Assembly (NCBI GenBank): GCA_036556325.1
Contig: DATBJR010000087.1
Coordinates: 1-26,337, forward strand
DNA from: DASSCW01 sp036556325
GTDB taxonomy: Bacteria; Chloroflexota; Limnocylindria; QHBO01
Reading direction: 5' to 3'
DNA length: 26,337 nt
The position numbers were made by a program, and so were the translations under genes. Positions 1 through 6,965 of the stretch are shown piece after piece (positions within the stretch are counted from its first letter, which is position 1; each line of letters starts with the position of its first letter). The notes under the pieces are model-generated. The model worked only from the letters and a program-made list of their open reading frames with translations. It searched no databases and had not been told where the DNA came from.

Positions 1-351
1 CTCTTCGAGCTGGTCGATCAGGACGTGGTACGGCATGACCAGGTGCGCCCGATCGGCGATGTGCAGGTTCCCGCAGTCGAACCCGGCGGCCGCCAGGCCG
101 TCCAGCTCCGTGACGAGCGCCGGCGGGTTGATGACGACCCCGTTGCCCAGCAGGTTGCGCGTCGCCGGATAGAAGATCCCCGACGGGATGAGGTGCAGCT
201 TGAAGTGGCCGTGCGGGTTCACGACCGTGTGGCCGGCGTTGTTGCCACCGCCATAGCGGATCACGAGGTCGGCGTCGCACGCCAGGTAGTCGACCACCCG
301 GCCCTTTCCCTCGTCGCCCCACTGGGCGCCGACGATGGCGGTCACGGACAT
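1..351 (-). CDS. purA: Adenylosuccinate synthetase, N-terminal part (runs off the window)
   Basis: The first 117 codons of a minus-strand gene, continuing past base 1. The enzyme joins IMP and aspartate using GTP, the first of two steps from IMP to AMP, in the cytoplasm. The N-terminus is diagnostic: MSVTAIVGAQWGDEGKGRVVD contains the GTP-binding loop GDEGKG, in which the Asp acts as catalytic base in this family. It is followed by RYGGGNNAGHTV, with the conserved catalytic His, and by LIPSGIF and GNGVVINP, all in the expected order. The start is the ATG at 351-349, because alignment to the family begins at that methionine. The gene is divergent from the deacetylase at 499. A weak -10-like TACCAT lies at 391-386. 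The identification is secure; the C-terminal two thirds are outside the window. Confidence 0.96.
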   Translation of the reverse strand, partial: MSVTAIVGAQWGDEGKGRVVDYLACDADLVIRYGGGNNAGHTVVNPHGHFKLHLIPSGIFYPATRNLLGNGVVINPPALVTELDGLAAAGFDCGNLHIADRAHLVMPYHVLIDQLEE

Positions 352-385
352 GGGCGGGCGCAACTCTCAGCGGGGAACGGAGGTA

Positions 386-391
386 ATGGTA
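386..391 (-). promoter_or_regulatory. Possible purA -10 box
   Basis: On the minus strand TACCAT ends 34 bases before the purA ATG. No convincing -35 is seen. It is proposed only because A+T-rich hexamers are rare in this sequence. Confidence 0.25.
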
Positions 392-400
392 CCTGCGCTC

Positions 401-419
401 GGGTGGCATGGTGCCACCC
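401..419. repeat. Perfect 8-bp inverted repeat between purA and the deacetylase gene
   Basis: GGGTGGCA-TGG-TGCCACCC is a perfect palindrome with a 3-nt centre. It lies in the 147-bp divergent intergenic region, just upstream of a TACAAT hexamer (426-431). It is not followed by a T tract and neither flanking gene ends here, so a terminator is unlikely. An operator for a dimeric repressor serving one or both divergent genes is the simplest reading. Confidence 0.5.
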
Positions 420-425
420 AGGCCC

Positions 426-431
426 TACAAT
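426..431 (+). promoter_or_regulatory. Candidate -10 box (TACAAT) for the deacetylase gene
   Basis: TACAAT is one substitution from TATAAT and stands 67 bases before the chosen ATG at 499. No good -35 is visible 16-18 bp upstream, where the GGGTGGCA palindrome lies instead. The same hexamer occurs upstream of the cyclodeaminase gene at 9409. Confidence 0.4.
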
Positions 432-498
432 CCCGCGGCGCCACGGGCAACCAAGCCTGCATCGGCGCCAGAATGCACGCGGAGGGCGCGCATCGCCC

Positions 499-1902
499 AT
501 GTTCGTCGCCAGTCATCGCTTCCTGCCCCTCGAGGTGCTGCGGGTGCCGCATCGCATCGAGGATGGCGACGCCGATGGCCCGGTGGGCTTCGCCCGGCTG
601 GCGCCTGAAACCGGCGGAGGCCGAGGCGCACTGTTCTGGCCGAGGCCCGATGACGAGGGCCTGGCCGGCCAGGTCCCCGGTCGCCACGAGCTGGCCGGCA
701 TACCGCTTTTCGCCAGGATCCTGGACGCGGATCTGTTGGCCGGGGCGTTGCCACCGGGCTGGCAGCGCGATCCGGTCGCCGGTGATGCGCCGGTCTCCAT
801 CTGGCGGCACGAAGACGGCAGCATCCTGTTGCCGTTCGACCCCGGCGAGGCCATCACGCAGCTCTGGTCAGAGGCCTATCTCGCCGCCCTGGGCGACGAG
901 CACGGACCGTCCCCGTCGGCACGTGCCTACTACCGCGTGCGACCCGTCCTGCCACGGCGCATGCAGATCGCGCTGCGTCGCTCCTACGCCCGGATCCAGG
1001 CCCGCCGCGAGTTTCCGCGCTGGCCGGCCGAGCCGGCGCTGCACGACCTGCTGGGGCTCGTCCATGGGTGGCTGACCGAGGTCGCGGGAGGGCCGGTCCC
1101 GTGGCTGAGCCCGTGGCCGGACGGCTACGCCTGGGCCGTGGTGCTGACCCACGACGTGGAGATGCCCGCCGGGCAGGCACGGATCGGCGTCATGCGCGGG
1201 ATCGAGCGCGAGCTTGGCCATCGGTCCAGCTGGAACTTCCCGGCCCTGCGCTACCCGGTCGACGAGGCACGGGTCGCGGAGCTGCGCCAGGAGGGATGCG
1301 AAATCGGGGTGCACGGCGCCTACCACGACGGGCGCGACCTCGAATCGCTGCCGATGCTCGAGGAGCGGCTGCCCGCCATGCAGGCGGCCGCCGCGCGGTG
1401 GGGCGCGGAGGGCTTCCGGTCGCCGGCGACCCAGCGCAGCTGGGCGCTCATGCCGCGGCTCGGCTTCGCCTATGACAGCAGCTCGCCTGACAGCGACCCG
1501 TATGAGCCGCAGCCCGGCGGCTGCTGCAGCTGGTGGCCGTTCTTCAATGGCGACCTGGTGGAGCTGCCCATCACCATGCCGCAGGACCACACGCTGTTCA
1601 TCATCCTGCGACGTGACGGCGAGAAGGCCTGGCTGGAGAAGGCCCGGGCGATCCGTGAGCGGTCTGGCATGGCGCTGCTGCTGACCCATCCCGACTACCT
1701 CGGCACGCCCGAAGCCGCCGAGCCCTACCGGCGCACCCTGGCGACGCTCGGCCAGGACCCGACCGCCTGGTGGGCGCTGCCCCGGGAGGTGGCAGCCTGG
1801 TGGCGCCGGCGCGCCGAGTCGATCCCGGAGCGTGATGGGGAGGGGTGGCGGGTCGCTGGGCCTGCCGCCGGAGAAGCCGCCGTCCGGCTCGATGCGCCCT
1901 GA
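499..1902 (+). CDS. Polysaccharide deacetylase (NodB-like) family protein
   Basis: A 467-residue protein whose C-terminal half resembles the NodB/CE4 deacetylase fold. These enzymes are metal-dependent hydrolases that remove N- or O-acetyl groups from polysaccharides or peptidoglycan. Visible motifs are THDVE at 217-221 (motif 1, metal-binding Asp219), HGAYH at 272-276 (motif 2, HxxxH), FRSP at 307-309 (motif 3, Arg) and LLTHPDY at 395-400 near the end of the barrel. Residues 1-200 match nothing I recognise. There is no obvious signal peptide or membrane segment, so a cytoplasmic location is possible. The frame stays open far upstream, but the sequence becomes non-protein-like there. ATG 499 is chosen because family-like sequence starts after it and GGAGGG lies 12 nt upstream. 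The gene converges on the FemAB-like gene with 6 bp between stops, and both could belong to exopolysaccharide or cell-wall modification. Confidence 0.78.
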   Translation: MFVASHRFLPLEVLRVPHRIEDGDADGPVGFARLAPETGGGRGALFWPRPDDEGLAGQVPGRHELAGIPLFARILDADLLAGALPPGWQRDPVAGDAPVSIWRHEDGSILLPFDPGEAITQLWSEAYLAALGDEHGPSPSARAYYRVRPVLPRRMQIALRRSYARIQARREFPRWPAEPALHDLLGLVHGWLTEVAGGPVPWLSPWPDGYAWAVVLTHDVEMPAGQARIGVMRGIERELGHRSSWNFPALRYPVDEARVAELRQEGCEIGVHGAYHDGRDLESLPMLEERLPAMQAAAARWGAEGFRSPATQRSWALMPRLGFAYDSSSPDSDPYEPQPGGCCSWWPFFNGDLVELPITMPQDHTLFIILRRDGEKAWLEKARAIRERSGMALLLTHPDYLGTPEAAEPYRRTLATLGQDPTAWWALPREVAAWWRRRAESIPERDGEGWRVAGPAAGEAAVRLDAP

Positions 1903-1908
1903 ACGAGC

Positions 1909-2940
1909 CTACGCCACGTATCGGTAGAGGAGCTCCCCGGCAGCACGGCAGACGAATCCGGGGGAATGCTGAATGACCTGCCCCAGGACCCGGGCCGCGC
2001 TCCCATGCCCGGCTTCAGGGGGCGGCGACTCCCCCAGGCTCGAGTAGGTCAGGGGCTCTTCGCGGGCTCCCCACGAGCGCTTGAACGCCGCCAGGCTGTC
2101 GTGGCCCGCATCGGTTCGCCCGAAGTCGAGGCTCCCGTAGCCCTCCTCGCAGGCGACGCGGATCGCATGCCAGAAGAGCAGGTGATTGGGCCGCATCGGC
2201 CAGGCTGCCTCGTCCGAGGCGCCGAACTTGTAGATCACCGTGCCGTTGCCGGCCAGGAACAGCGCCGCCGCGACCGGCCGGCCCGCGGCCTCGACCACGT
2301 CCACCCAGCCTGCGCCGCCGGTCAGCAGCCGCGAGGCGATGAGGCGAAAGAAGCGCCGCGGCTGGATCGGAACGCCCTGGCGCCGGCGGGTGCTGAGGTG
2401 CAGGTCGTAGAAGGTGCGCAGCAGGTCCCGGGGCTCGGCCGAGCGCCGCACGGTGAGGCCCTCGCGTTCCGCGCGACGGATGCTGCGCTGGACCTGGGAA
2501 GGATGGAAGCGTCGGTAGACGACCGCCGGATCAGGATCGAGGGCCAGCACGTGCCGCAAGGCCGGCTCGCGGAGTGGGATACCGTCGAGCGCGGCTCGCA
2601 CCTCCACGCTCGAGATCCTCGCGTCGCGCGCCGCTCGGCGCAGCCCGTCGGCCAGGGCACGTTCCGCCGGGTCGTCCGCGGCCAGTGGCGGGCAGTAGTC
2701 GGTGAATGGCAGCGAGACCCAGCGTCGGCGACCGAGCAGGTGGCGCACCTCCACGACCGGCAGCCCGGCGCGGATGGCGCCGCGCTCGTCCTCGATCGTC
2801 GCCGCGAATGCCCGGAAGCCATAGCAATCGGCTACCAGGCTGGCCCACTCGGGCTGGTGGAAGGGAAGCGCGCGTGGATGCTGGCTGACGAACCTGCGCC
2901 AGCGGGAATCATCGATTGCCAGGATGGTCACGCCACTCAT
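1909..2940 (-). CDS. FemAB/GNAT-like (Acetyltransf_6) protein
   Basis: A 343-residue protein of the FemAB-related GNAT superfamily (BioF2/Acetyltransf_6 type). Members transfer amino-acyl or acyl groups, often in peptidoglycan bridge or exopolysaccharide synthesis. Evidence is the two-lobed layout. The N-terminal lobe has FHQPEWASLVADCYG (28-41). The second lobe, about 140-290, has FHPSQVQRSIRRAEREG (145-161), then AALFLAGNGTVIYKFGASD, then the typical end LDFGRTDAGHDSLAAFKRSWG (271-291). ATG 2940 is preferred over an upstream in-frame start because upstream residues are not family-like. FemAB-like and deacetylase genes co-occur in exosortase-associated polysaccharide loci. Here they are adjacent and convergent, but I see no exosortase, so any link is inference. 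The exact acyl substrate is unknown. Confidence 0.75.
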   Translation of the reverse strand: MSGVTILAIDDSRWRRFVSQHPRALPFHQPEWASLVADCYGFRAFAATIEDERGAIRAGLPVVEVRHLLGRRRWVSLPFTDYCPPLAADDPAERALADGLRRAARDARISSVEVRAALDGIPLREPALRHVLALDPDPAVVYRRFHPSQVQRSIRRAEREGLTVRRSAEPRDLLRTFYDLHLSTRRRQGVPIQPRRFFRLIASRLLTGGAGWVDVVEAAGRPVAAALFLAGNGTVIYKFGASDEAAWPMRPNHLLFWHAIRVACEEGYGSLDFGRTDAGHDSLAAFKRSWGAREEPLTYSSLGESPPPEAGHGSAARVLGQVIQHSPGFVCRAAGELLYRYVA

Positions 2941-2986
2941 GGTATGGCGCGGCAGCGGGCCAATCGCTCGACGGTCGGGAGACGCC

Positions 2987-3015
2987 AATGAGCGCCGCTC
3001 GGAGCGGCGCTCATT
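2987..3015 (-). terminator. Strong hairpin behind the zinc-ribbon gene
   Basis: A perfect inverted repeat with 14-bp arms (AATGAGCGCCGCTC / GAGCGGCGCTCATT) around a single G. It starts 25 bases past the minus-strand stop at 3041 and lies before the FemAB-like gene. It can fold with an 11-bp stem and 7-nt loop. The U-tract is only the paired ATT, so this is a G+C-rich terminator of a type common in high-GC bacteria, or possibly an operator. It is the longest perfect palindrome I found here. Confidence 0.65.
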
Positions 3016-3040
3016 CGTTGCCAGTCAGGTGGACCAATGG

Positions 3041-3349
3041 CTAGGCCCGGGTGGCGCGCACCTTGTCGAAGCAGCTCGAGCAGTAGACCGGTCGATCGTT
3101 GCGCGGCAGGAACGGTACCAACGCCTGGCCGCCGCACTCCGCGCACACGGCCGCGTGCATCTCCCGCTGGCCGCCCCCGCCCCCATTTCCGATCCCCAGC
3201 GCTCGGTTCTGCTTGGCGACGGCGCGGCAGCTCGGACAGCGCTGCGGCTCGTTCAGGAGCCCCTTCTCGGCATAGAACTGCTGCTCACCGGCTGAGAAGA
3301 CGAAGTCCATCCCGCAGTCGCGACAGCGGATGGTCTTGTCGGCGTACAC
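3041..3349 (-). CDS. Double zinc-ribbon protein
   Basis: A 102-residue protein with two predicted zinc ribbons joined by a glycine linker (GNGGGGG, 54-60). Ribbon one has C9-x2-C12 and C38-x2-C41 around FVFSAGEQQFYAEKGLLNEPQRC, the pattern of the widespread probable-zinc-binding (zf-trcl) domain. Ribbon two has C69-x2-C72 and C90-x2-C93 around PFLPRNDRPVYC, the CxxC...RPVYCxxCF pattern often found in the same proteins. Cellular function is unknown; nucleic-acid binding or a redox/zinc role are possibilities only. The start is a GTG at 3349 with AGGAGG 11 nt upstream. It has a good promoter (3474-3502), a leader of about 118 nt and a hairpin behind it, so it looks like a single-gene transcription unit. 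Confidence 0.85.
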   Translation of the reverse strand: MYADKTIRCRDCGMDFVFSAGEQQFYAEKGLLNEPQRCPSCRAVAKQNRALGIGNGGGGGQREMHAAVCAECGGQALVPFLPRNDRPVYCSSCFDKVRATRA

Positions 3350-3473
3350 CCTTCCCTGTGCCTCCTGTTCGCACGCCCGGACCGGGCCTTGGACGGTTTG
3401 CTTGTTCCCCTGCCTGGGCGGTTGCGTGCGACAGGTTGCCGGGGTCGAGCAGTGGACCGGACGTTTCGCGCGG

Positions 3474-3502
3474 ACGATACACGCGGGTCAAACGAGTGTA
3501 AA
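3474..3502 (-). promoter_or_regulatory. Promoter of the zinc-ribbon gene
   Basis: Minus-strand TTTACA (3502-3497), a 17-bp spacer, then TATCGT (3479-3474). This is the best sigma70-like pair in the window apart from the two SOS promoters. Predicted transcription starts near 3467, leaving a leader of about 118 nt before the GTG at 3349. The rest of the 190-bp gap between dnaB and this gene shows no other feature. Confidence 0.6.
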
Positions 3503-3539
3503 GACGTTTGGCCGACACGCCAGCGGTCGGTTGCTCGCC

Positions 3540-4886
3540 TCAATACGCCTGGACTTCCACCTCCCGCGACAGGGTGTAGAACCGCGTGTTGGACTTCCGG
3601 AACTGCAGGGGAACCTCGCCGATGGGCCCGTTCCGGTGCTTGGCGACCTTGGCCTTCAGCAGCTCCACCTCCGACTCGGCGTTCTGCTCCCCCTCCCGGT
3701 ACAGGAAGATCACGACGTCGGCATCCTGCTCGATGCTGCCCGATTCACGCAGGTCCGAAAGGCGGGGCTCCTGGGTGCCGCGCTGCTCGACCCCGCGCGA
3801 CAGCTGTGACAGGGCGATGACCGGGACCTTCAGCTCACGGGCAAGCTGCTTCATGCCGCGGCTGATCTCGCTCACCTCCTGGACCCGATTCGCCTCCTTC
3901 TGGTTGGACGAGCCCTGCATCAGCTGCAGGTAGTCAACGATGATCAGGTCCAGGCCGTGCTGCTCGGCCTCGAGCCGCCGCGCCTTGGTGCGCAGCTCCA
4001 TGACGGTGAGCACCGGCGAGTCGTCGATCCACAGGGGCGCCGCGTGCATGTCGTTCATGACCTGGGCGATCTTCGACCAGTCCGTCTCGTCGACGAAGCC
4101 GGTCTGCAGCGGGCGTGGATTGATGCCCGACTCCGCGGAGAGCAGCCGCAGCGCCAGCTGCTCCTTGCTCATCTCGAGCGAGAAGAGGCCAACCTTCTTG
4201 CCTTCGCGCACGGCGGCGTGCTGGGCGACGTTCAGCGCCAGGCTCGTCTTGCCGACGCTGGGTCGCGCGGCCACGATGATCAGGTCGGAGGGCTGGAAGC
4301 CGCCGAGCAGCGTGTCCAGCTGGGAGAGGCCCGACGGAATGCCCAGGATCTGGCCGCGGTGCTCGTGCAGGTACTCCAGGCGGTCATACGCCTGGCCCAA
4401 CAGGGTGGCCAGCGACTCGAACCCACCGACGGTCCGGTGCTGGCTGATCTCGAACAGGATGCCTTCCGCCCGGTCGATGGCGATCTCCGCGTCGTTGGCC
4501 TCCTCGTAGCCGACCGCGGCGATCTTGCCGGCCGCGGCGATCAGGTTCCGCAGCACCGCCTTGCGCTCGACGATGCGGCCGTAGTGCTCGACGTGGACGG
4601 CGGTGGGCACCGCGTTCATCAGCGAAGCCAGGTACGCCGGGCCGCCGACGGGCTCCAGGCGGTCTCGGCGATCGAGCTCCTCGCCCAGGGTCACGAGATC
4701 GATGGGCTCCCGCTGGCCGTGCAGGGCGAGCATCGCTTCGTAGATGTCGGAGTGCTGCTGCCGGTAGAAGTCGACCGGGCGCAGGAACTCGGCGACCTTC
4801 AGGATCGCATCCGGGTCGATCAGGATTGAGCCGAGGACGCTCTGCTCGGCCTCGACGGCCTGCGGCGCCAGCTTGTCGATGCTCAT
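3540..4886 (-). CDS. dnaB: Replicative DNA helicase DnaB
   Basis: A 448-residue hexameric 5'-3' helicase that unwinds DNA at the replication fork and binds primase. The N-terminal DnaB domain is visible as PQAVEAEQSVLGSILIDPDAI (9-29) and the usual FYRxxHxxIYxAM (40-52). The RecA-like C-terminal domain has LxGFQPSDLIIVAARPSVGKTSLALN, with Walker A ARPSVGKT, then SLEMSKEQLALRLL, Walker B LIIVDYLQLM, and the DLRESGSIEQDADVVIFLYR arginine-finger region. No intein is present. The start at ATG 4886 is chosen because MSIDKLAPQAVEAEQ matches the usual start; an upstream in-frame TTG adds 22 atypical residues. It lies 217 bp downstream of rplI, the classic rplI-dnaB order. Length is normal. Confidence 0.97.
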   Translation of the reverse strand: MSIDKLAPQAVEAEQSVLGSILIDPDAILKVAEFLRPVDFYRQQHSDIYEAMLALHGQREPIDLVTLGEELDRRDRLEPVGGPAYLASLMNAVPTAVHVEHYGRIVERKAVLRNLIAAAGKIAAVGYEEANDAEIAIDRAEGILFEISQHRTVGGFESLATLLGQAYDRLEYLHEHRGQILGIPSGLSQLDTLLGGFQPSDLIIVAARPSVGKTSLALNVAQHAAVREGKKVGLFSLEMSKEQLALRLLSAESGINPRPLQTGFVDETDWSKIAQVMNDMHAAPLWIDDSPVLTVMELRTKARRLEAEQHGLDLIIVDYLQLMQGSSNQKEANRVQEVSEISRGMKQLARELKVPVIALSQLSRGVEQRGTQEPRLSDLRESGSIEQDADVVIFLYREGEQNAESEVELLKAKVAKHRNGPIGEVPLQFRKSNTRFYTLSREVEVQAY

Positions 4887-5047
4887 GGCGATGCGAAGGT
4901 TGGCGGCGGCGGGCCGGCCCCACCAGCCCCAATCGGCCGTCCGGGTGTGCAAAAGATGGCGCCGATGTGGACAGCGGCCGTTCTTGTGGAAAACCGCCGA
5001 TCGCCGCTGCGCGCTGGGACGTCCATGAGCCCACGGTGCGGCAGGAT

Positions 5048-5068
5048 CGCGACAGCTACGCTGTCGCG
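5048..5068. repeat. 9-bp inverted repeat between rplI and dnaB
   Basis: CGCGACAGC-TAC-GCTGTCGCG is a perfect hairpin starting 35 bases past the rplI stop and 161 bases before the dnaB start. No T-run follows on the minus strand. It may be a weak or processing-type terminator separating rplI from dnaB, or a protein-binding site. The rest of the 217-bp gap shows nothing I can name. Confidence 0.5.
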
Positions 5069-5103
5069 GCTCGCATGCCCAGGGTTCCTGCGGCTGGCCT
5101 CGA

Positions 5104-5550
5104 CTACGTGGCGGGCACCACCGTGACGGTCACCTGGGCCTCGACACCGGTCAGTAGCCGCACCTCGACGCGGTGATCGCCGACGGTCTTGATCGGCTCG
5201 CGCAGGTGGATCGCATGCCGATCGATCTCGATCCCCTCGCGACCGATGAACTCGGCGATCTCACGGTTGGTGACACTGCCGAAGAGCCGATTCTTCTCGC
5301 CGGCTTTGACGGGAATCTCGATCTTCAGGGCGCGCAGCCTCTCGGCCGTTGCCTCGGCGTCCTGCCGCTCGGCGCGGTCGCGCTCCTCGCGCTCCTCGCG
5401 GTGCCGCTCCCAGTTCTTCAAAGCGCCGCTATCGGCCATGACGGCCGCTCCGTTGGGCAGCAGGAAGTTGCGCGCGTAGCCGTCCTTTACGTCCTTGACG
5501 TCGCCGGCGCGGCCGAGACCCTTCACGTCGTGCTTGAGGATCACCTTCAT
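5104..5550 (-). CDS. rplI: 50S ribosomal protein L9
   Basis: A 148-residue ribosomal protein, near the family length of about 149. The N-terminal rRNA-binding domain MKVILKHDVKGLGRAGDVKDVKDGYARNFLLPNGAAV is nearly textbook. It is followed by the long charged connecting helix (about 45-75, rich in Arg and Glu) and the C-terminal domain KNRLFGSVTNREIAEFI...DRHAIHLREPIKTVGDHRVEVRL. It binds 23S rRNA near the L1 stalk and helps maintain reading frame. It lies 20 bp after the DUF1232 gene on the same strand and upstream of dnaB. The frequent rpsF-ssb-rpsR genes are not next to it. Confidence 0.97.
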   Translation of the reverse strand: MKVILKHDVKGLGRAGDVKDVKDGYARNFLLPNGAAVMADSGALKNWERHREEREERDRAERQDAEATAERLRALKIEIPVKAGEKNRLFGSVTNREIAEFIGREGIEIDRHAIHLREPIKTVGDHRVEVRLLTGVEAQVTVTVVPAT

Positions 5551-5570
5551 GGCGGCGTGCGTTCCCTTCT

Positions 5571-6125
5571 CTAGTTGAGGTTGGCGTCGTGCGCGCCGGA
5601 GGGCGAGGCCACGACCGGCACCCTCGGCTCGTCGGGCGTCGGGTCGGCCGCCGCATCGGCCTGGCGCAGGCGACGCGCTCGCCAGTCGCGCAGCAGCCCC
5701 TTGACTGCGCGCGAGTCGCGCAGGTCACCGTAACGCTCCAGCAGCTCGGGGAGCCGGTCACGGATCTCGTCGTAGCGGTCGCCCATCAGCGCGCGCAGCC
5801 GGAGCAGGTCGCGGTCGAGCTGCGCGGTGCCGTTGCGCGCGCGCTGGACCTGCTCCTCGCGGACCTCGCGCGGGGCATTGGCGATGAACAGGTCGAGCAC
5901 CAGCAGCAGCACCGTGAGATCGTCGGCCTGTCCCAGGATCGGCACCGCGTCAGGCACCAGGTCGATGGGAACGACGACGTACGCCAGCCCCGCCGCCAGC
6001 AGCCCCTTCAGCGGCAGCGGAACGCGCGGATCACGGACGAGCCCCCAGACGATACGGGCGTAGGTCGGCAGCTTCCAGACGAGGCTGGCCAGGCGCAGGT
6101 AGCGCAGCCGGCCGGACAGGTTCAC
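5571..6125 (-). CDS. DUF1232 (YkvA-like) membrane protein
   Basis: A 184-residue protein with a DUF1232 domain at about 32-90: DPRVPLPLKGLLAAGLAYVVVPIDLVPDAVPILGQADDLTVLLLVLDLF, carrying the hallmark Y-x-x-x-P-x-D-x-x-P-D...G-x-x-D-D. It has two hydrophobic segments (about 41-58 and 70-84) and a charged C-terminal tail. Function in the family is not known; members are small integral-membrane proteins. The start is a GTG at 6125, supported by GGAGG 8 nt upstream and by the domain start. A longer in-frame version would read through the lexA promoter and is rejected. Divergent from lexA; 20 bp before rplI, so probably co-transcribed with it. A TATCAT at 6167-6162 could be its -10. Confidence 0.82.
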   Translation of the reverse strand: MNLSGRLRYLRLASLVWKLPTYARIVWGLVRDPRVPLPLKGLLAAGLAYVVVPIDLVPDAVPILGQADDLTVLLLVLDLFIANAPREVREEQVQRARNGTAQLDRDLLRLRALMGDRYDEIRDRLPELLERYGDLRDSRAVKGLLRDWRARRLRQADAAADPTPDEPRVPVVASPSGAHDANLN

Positions 6126-6188
6126 GTGGGGTGCCTCCGGACGGATGACGGGTGAGCGCGGATGATAGCAGTCATCGGCCGAATCCGG

Positions 6189-6218
6189 TTGACAATAGAA
6201 CGTCTGTTCGGCTAGGAT
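6189..6218 (+). promoter_or_regulatory. lexA promoter with LexA box in the spacer
   Basis: TTGACA (6189-6194), an 18-bp spacer, TAGGAT (6213-6218). The palindrome GAACGTCTGTTC (6198-6209) sits inside the spacer. GAAC-N4-GTTC is the LexA site known from Gram-positive-type bacteria and Dehalococcoides. Its placement means bound LexA would block RNA polymerase, giving classic autorepression, and dinB downstream would be induced with it. Confidence 0.92.
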
Positions 6219-6247
6219 CAGCGCACCCGCCAGAGGGAGAGCCTGCC

Positions 6248-6928
6248 ATGACCAGGCATGACGCCGAACGCAAGCAGAAGATCCTCGACTGTATCGCCCG
6301 CACCGTGGCCGAGCGGGGCTATCCGCCATCGGTCCGTGAAATCGCCGATGCGGTCGGATTGGCCTCCACCTCGGCGGTGCACCACCATCTGACGGCCCTC
6401 GAACGCGAAGGCCTGCTGGAGCGCGGCTCGCGCTCGTCCCGCGCTCTGCGGCTCACCGAGCGGGGCGAGGCGGAGCTGGCGCAGGGTCCACGCCGGGTGC
6501 CGAGCCCGATGGCCCGGGTGACACCGTTCCGCATGCCCGTCGAACGCGACGTACTCGCACTGCCGGTGCTCGGCGAGATCGCCGCCGGCCAGCCCATCGA
6601 AGCCTATGCAGATGGCGCCGAGTCGCTGGACGTCCCGCGCTCGCTCGAGGCCCGTGACGACTCCTACGTCCTGCGGGTCCGCGGCAAGTCGATGATCGAT
6701 GACCTGATCGACGATGGCGACTACGTCGTCGTCCAGCCGCAGGCCACTGCCCGTGATGGCGACATCGTGGTCGCGCTGCTGGAGGACAACGGCGTGACCC
6801 TCAAGCGCTTCTATCGCGAGCAGGATCGGATCCGCCTCCAGCCGGCGAATGCCGAGATGGAACCCATCTACGCCACCGAGGTCCAGATCCAGGGCAAGGT
6901 GGTGGGCGTCATCCGCAAGCTCGGCTGA
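6248..6928 (+). CDS. lexA: LexA repressor
   Basis: A 226-residue SOS repressor that binds operators as a dimer and cuts itself when RecA filaments form on damaged DNA. The N-terminal winged helix (about 8-72) has ERGYPPSVREIADAVGLASTSAVHHHLTALEREGLL, the LexA recognition-helix region. The C-terminal S24 peptidase domain has the cleavage bond Ala113-Gly114 in LGEIAAGQP, Ser148 in GKSMIDDLI and Lys186 in VTLKRFYRE, so the catalytic dyad is intact. The linker, about 73-100, is long. ATG 6248 is chosen because the family aligns from there and GAGGGA lies 9 nt upstream. Autoregulation is supported by the LexA box in its promoter. dinB follows after 37 bp and is probably co-transcribed. Confidence 0.97.
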   Translation: MTRHDAERKQKILDCIARTVAERGYPPSVREIADAVGLASTSAVHHHLTALEREGLLERGSRSSRALRLTERGEAELAQGPRRVPSPMARVTPFRMPVERDVLALPVLGEIAAGQPIEAYADGAESLDVPRSLEARDDSYVLRVRGKSMIDDLIDDGDYVVVQPQATARDGDIVVALLEDNGVTLKRFYREQDRIRLQPANAEMEPIYATEVQIQGKVVGVIRKLG

Positions 6929-6965
6929 CAACCGGCCGCGCACGGGCCAGCATTGAGCTGAGCCG

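Noticed and set aside
25..498. The N-terminal 158 codons of the long plus-strand frame 25-1902
   Set aside because: They run antisense through purA and the intergenic palindrome and give compositionally odd sequence. The family-like protein begins at ATG 499.
1966..2991. Long open frame antisense to the FemAB-like gene, and similar long antisense frames (for example at 868-1689, 9997-11172, 11682-13616, 14079-15701, 15485-16660, 19162-20916, 22920-24320)
   Set aside because: They mirror real genes in a high-GC sequence in which stop codons are rare. Each lies opposite a gene with clear family motifs, and none shows a recognisable domain.
6126..6329. Upstream extension of the DUF1232 protein to a start at 6329
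   Set aside because: It would read through the lexA promoter and the start of lexA. GTG 6125 has a good Shine-Dalgarno sequence and the domain begins there.
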